The position numbers were made by a program, and so were the translations under genes. Shown here in pieces: positions 32,925 to 34,112 of a stretch of 34,112 nucleotides of DNA (positions are counted from its first letter, which is position 1; every line of letters begins with the position of its first letter). The notes beneath the pieces are model-generated. The model had not been told where the DNA came from. It saw nothing but the letters and a program-made list of their open reading frames with translations, and ran no database searches. The stretch lies in NCBI RefSeq assembly GCF_001039355.2, contig NW_019775693.1:195286-229397 (forward strand), read 5' to 3'. The stretch comes from Lingula anatina (lineage: Eukaryota; Brachiopoda; Lingulata; Lingulida; Lingulidae).

Positions 32925-34112
32925 CTGAAAGAAACCAGAGTGGAAAAATTAACACTTATGTATACCTTTAACATATCTGCATTTGGAAAAAGATGCAGGT
33001 GGGTAAAGTGATATACACTATTTTCAATTTGAAATAACAAGTAAAATTTCAATATCCCTGGGGCACATACCCCAGCAGCTTAGCTTTCACACAAAAATGT
33101 ATAGCCTGTTACATCCAATGTTTTCAGTTCTGTTAAAATGTCTAACTTTCCAGATTTGAGTGACAGATAATCTGGAACTTGTATTATATTAAGGCAGTTG
33201 CCCCTGAGCACAGCTGCTTGCTGAAAAACAAACTCAGCCACCCTAAAATTATAGTCATTTGATTTTATCAAGTAGGAAAATTATTGTTTATTTCACCTTT
33301 CAGTTGTGTTTACTATTTACTTAGGGGACTTTATATTGCCAAATGAACTCCCCTCTGGCAGTAGCCCTTTAACAATACCTGGAGGTACTAAGAAACACTG
33401 TATCAACTAAATGACCCCGAAATCTAATCCGATCAAAAATTAATGTGCAATTCTATTACTCCACTTGGTCACATGAGCCTGAATGGTCATTGCAGGAGGA
33501 ATGCTGTCAAACTGTTTGGATAATCTTTAACATACACACTGGCAGGAATCAAGCAGCCAATGATTGACACTGGGTCCCCAATGTCTGTGTTGATTTAACT
33601 GCCAAGTTGGTCAACAGTGACCATCAGCTCAGCTAATTGTTTTAAATCCCCCAGGCTGGAAATGTGAACAGGACACAAATACATCGTTTTACTGTTGGGC
33701 ATAGTGCGTGGAATTATAGAATTTTTGGGTTTTCACACATTATTACAAGATCAACTAATTGACAAAGACCCTTTGGATAAAACTGGCCTAGCTAGACAAA
33801 AGGTCAAATAGGGGTGAATGTTACTGTTATAATTGAACATTATTTATGTTACAAAAGACTGACCACAGACTAAAGGTGATAAATGGAAGTGCATGAATTA
33901 TATATGTGATTCCAGTCCACTGTTATTTTGTATATTGCATAAGTTGTATTGGTTAGAATTACTATTGATTCTTCCAGATGGTTCATTAAATGCACTCAAT
34001 TTAGTGGGACACAGGTGTGAGTGGGCTAAATGTACAGTTATACACGTAGTTCTAAAGAGTAATCTTTTTACGGTGCAAAAGTCACAAATATCAACATTTT
34101 TTCTTAAAAAAA
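32925..34112 (-). other. Probable intron of the RNF220-like gene to the window edge
   Basis: No exon recognised. The minus-strand ORF at 33271-33080 does not resemble RNF220 and lacks flanking splice sites of the right phase. The acceptor at 32925 (tttctttcag on the minus strand) shows that the gene continues to the right. Confidence 0.6.

Noticed and set aside
33080-33271. 63-codon minus-strand ORF as an upstream RNF220 exon
   Set aside because: No resemblance to the family and no flanking splice sites in phase.

Overview
This is animal (metazoan) nuclear DNA, probably from an AT-rich marine invertebrate; I cannot name the species. Genes are split by GT-AG introns, long A/T runs and microsatellites are common, and two genes are recognisable from protein similarity: the 3' part of an alpha-catenin gene (+ strand, exons 21825-26404) and the 3' part of an RNF220-type E3 ubiquitin ligase gene (- strand, exons 32924-30655). 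They are convergent, separated by about 4.2 kb without a convincing gene. Single N bases at 4490 and 21731 mark assembly joins.

Region 1-21730 has few long ORFs, but reading its minus strand for 'ATG + open frame + splice donor' gives a striking pattern. Ten separate short coding exons lie at 943-600, 2765-2578, 4945-4803, 7375-7179, 10041-9890, 12746-12682, 14856-14747, 17447-16948, 19986-19856 and >=21730-21292. Nine have their own ATG (the tenth is cut at its 5' end by the gap), and the frame of every one reaches a GT donor after exactly two bases of a split codon. At least six have an in-frame stop a few codons upstream of the ATG. Starts are spaced about 1.8-2.7 kb apart. The simplest reading is one minus-strand gene with an array of at least ten alternative first exons that all join the same exon beyond the left edge. 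The peptides are unrelated overall but rich in Ser/Arg/Lys, and several carry R-R-x-S/T motifs. I do not recognise the gene; a PDE4/dunce-type phosphodiesterase is one speculative candidate.

Region 21732-26404 holds the C-terminal part of alpha-catenin (acidic linker, actin-binding domain, C-terminal tail). The exon encoding the segment aligned to human alphaE-catenin residues 767-811, a helix of the actin-binding domain, is present in three tandem diverged copies (23164-23301, 23685-23819, 23976-24110). All three are phase 0-0 with intact splice sites, so they look like mutually exclusive alternative exons. This cluster and the first-exon array are the two most notable things in the window.

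Region 26405-30654 is intergenic or 3' UTR. Region 30655-32924 holds eight RNF220-like exons carrying a UBZ-like C2HC finger and a C-terminal RING; the rest of that gene lies beyond the right edge. The remaining sequence holds a pair of related inverted-repeat elements (5484-5678, 11841-12062), a 134-bp element with 12-bp terminal inverted repeats (14024-14157) and simple repeats. I saw no tRNA, rRNA or CRISPR.
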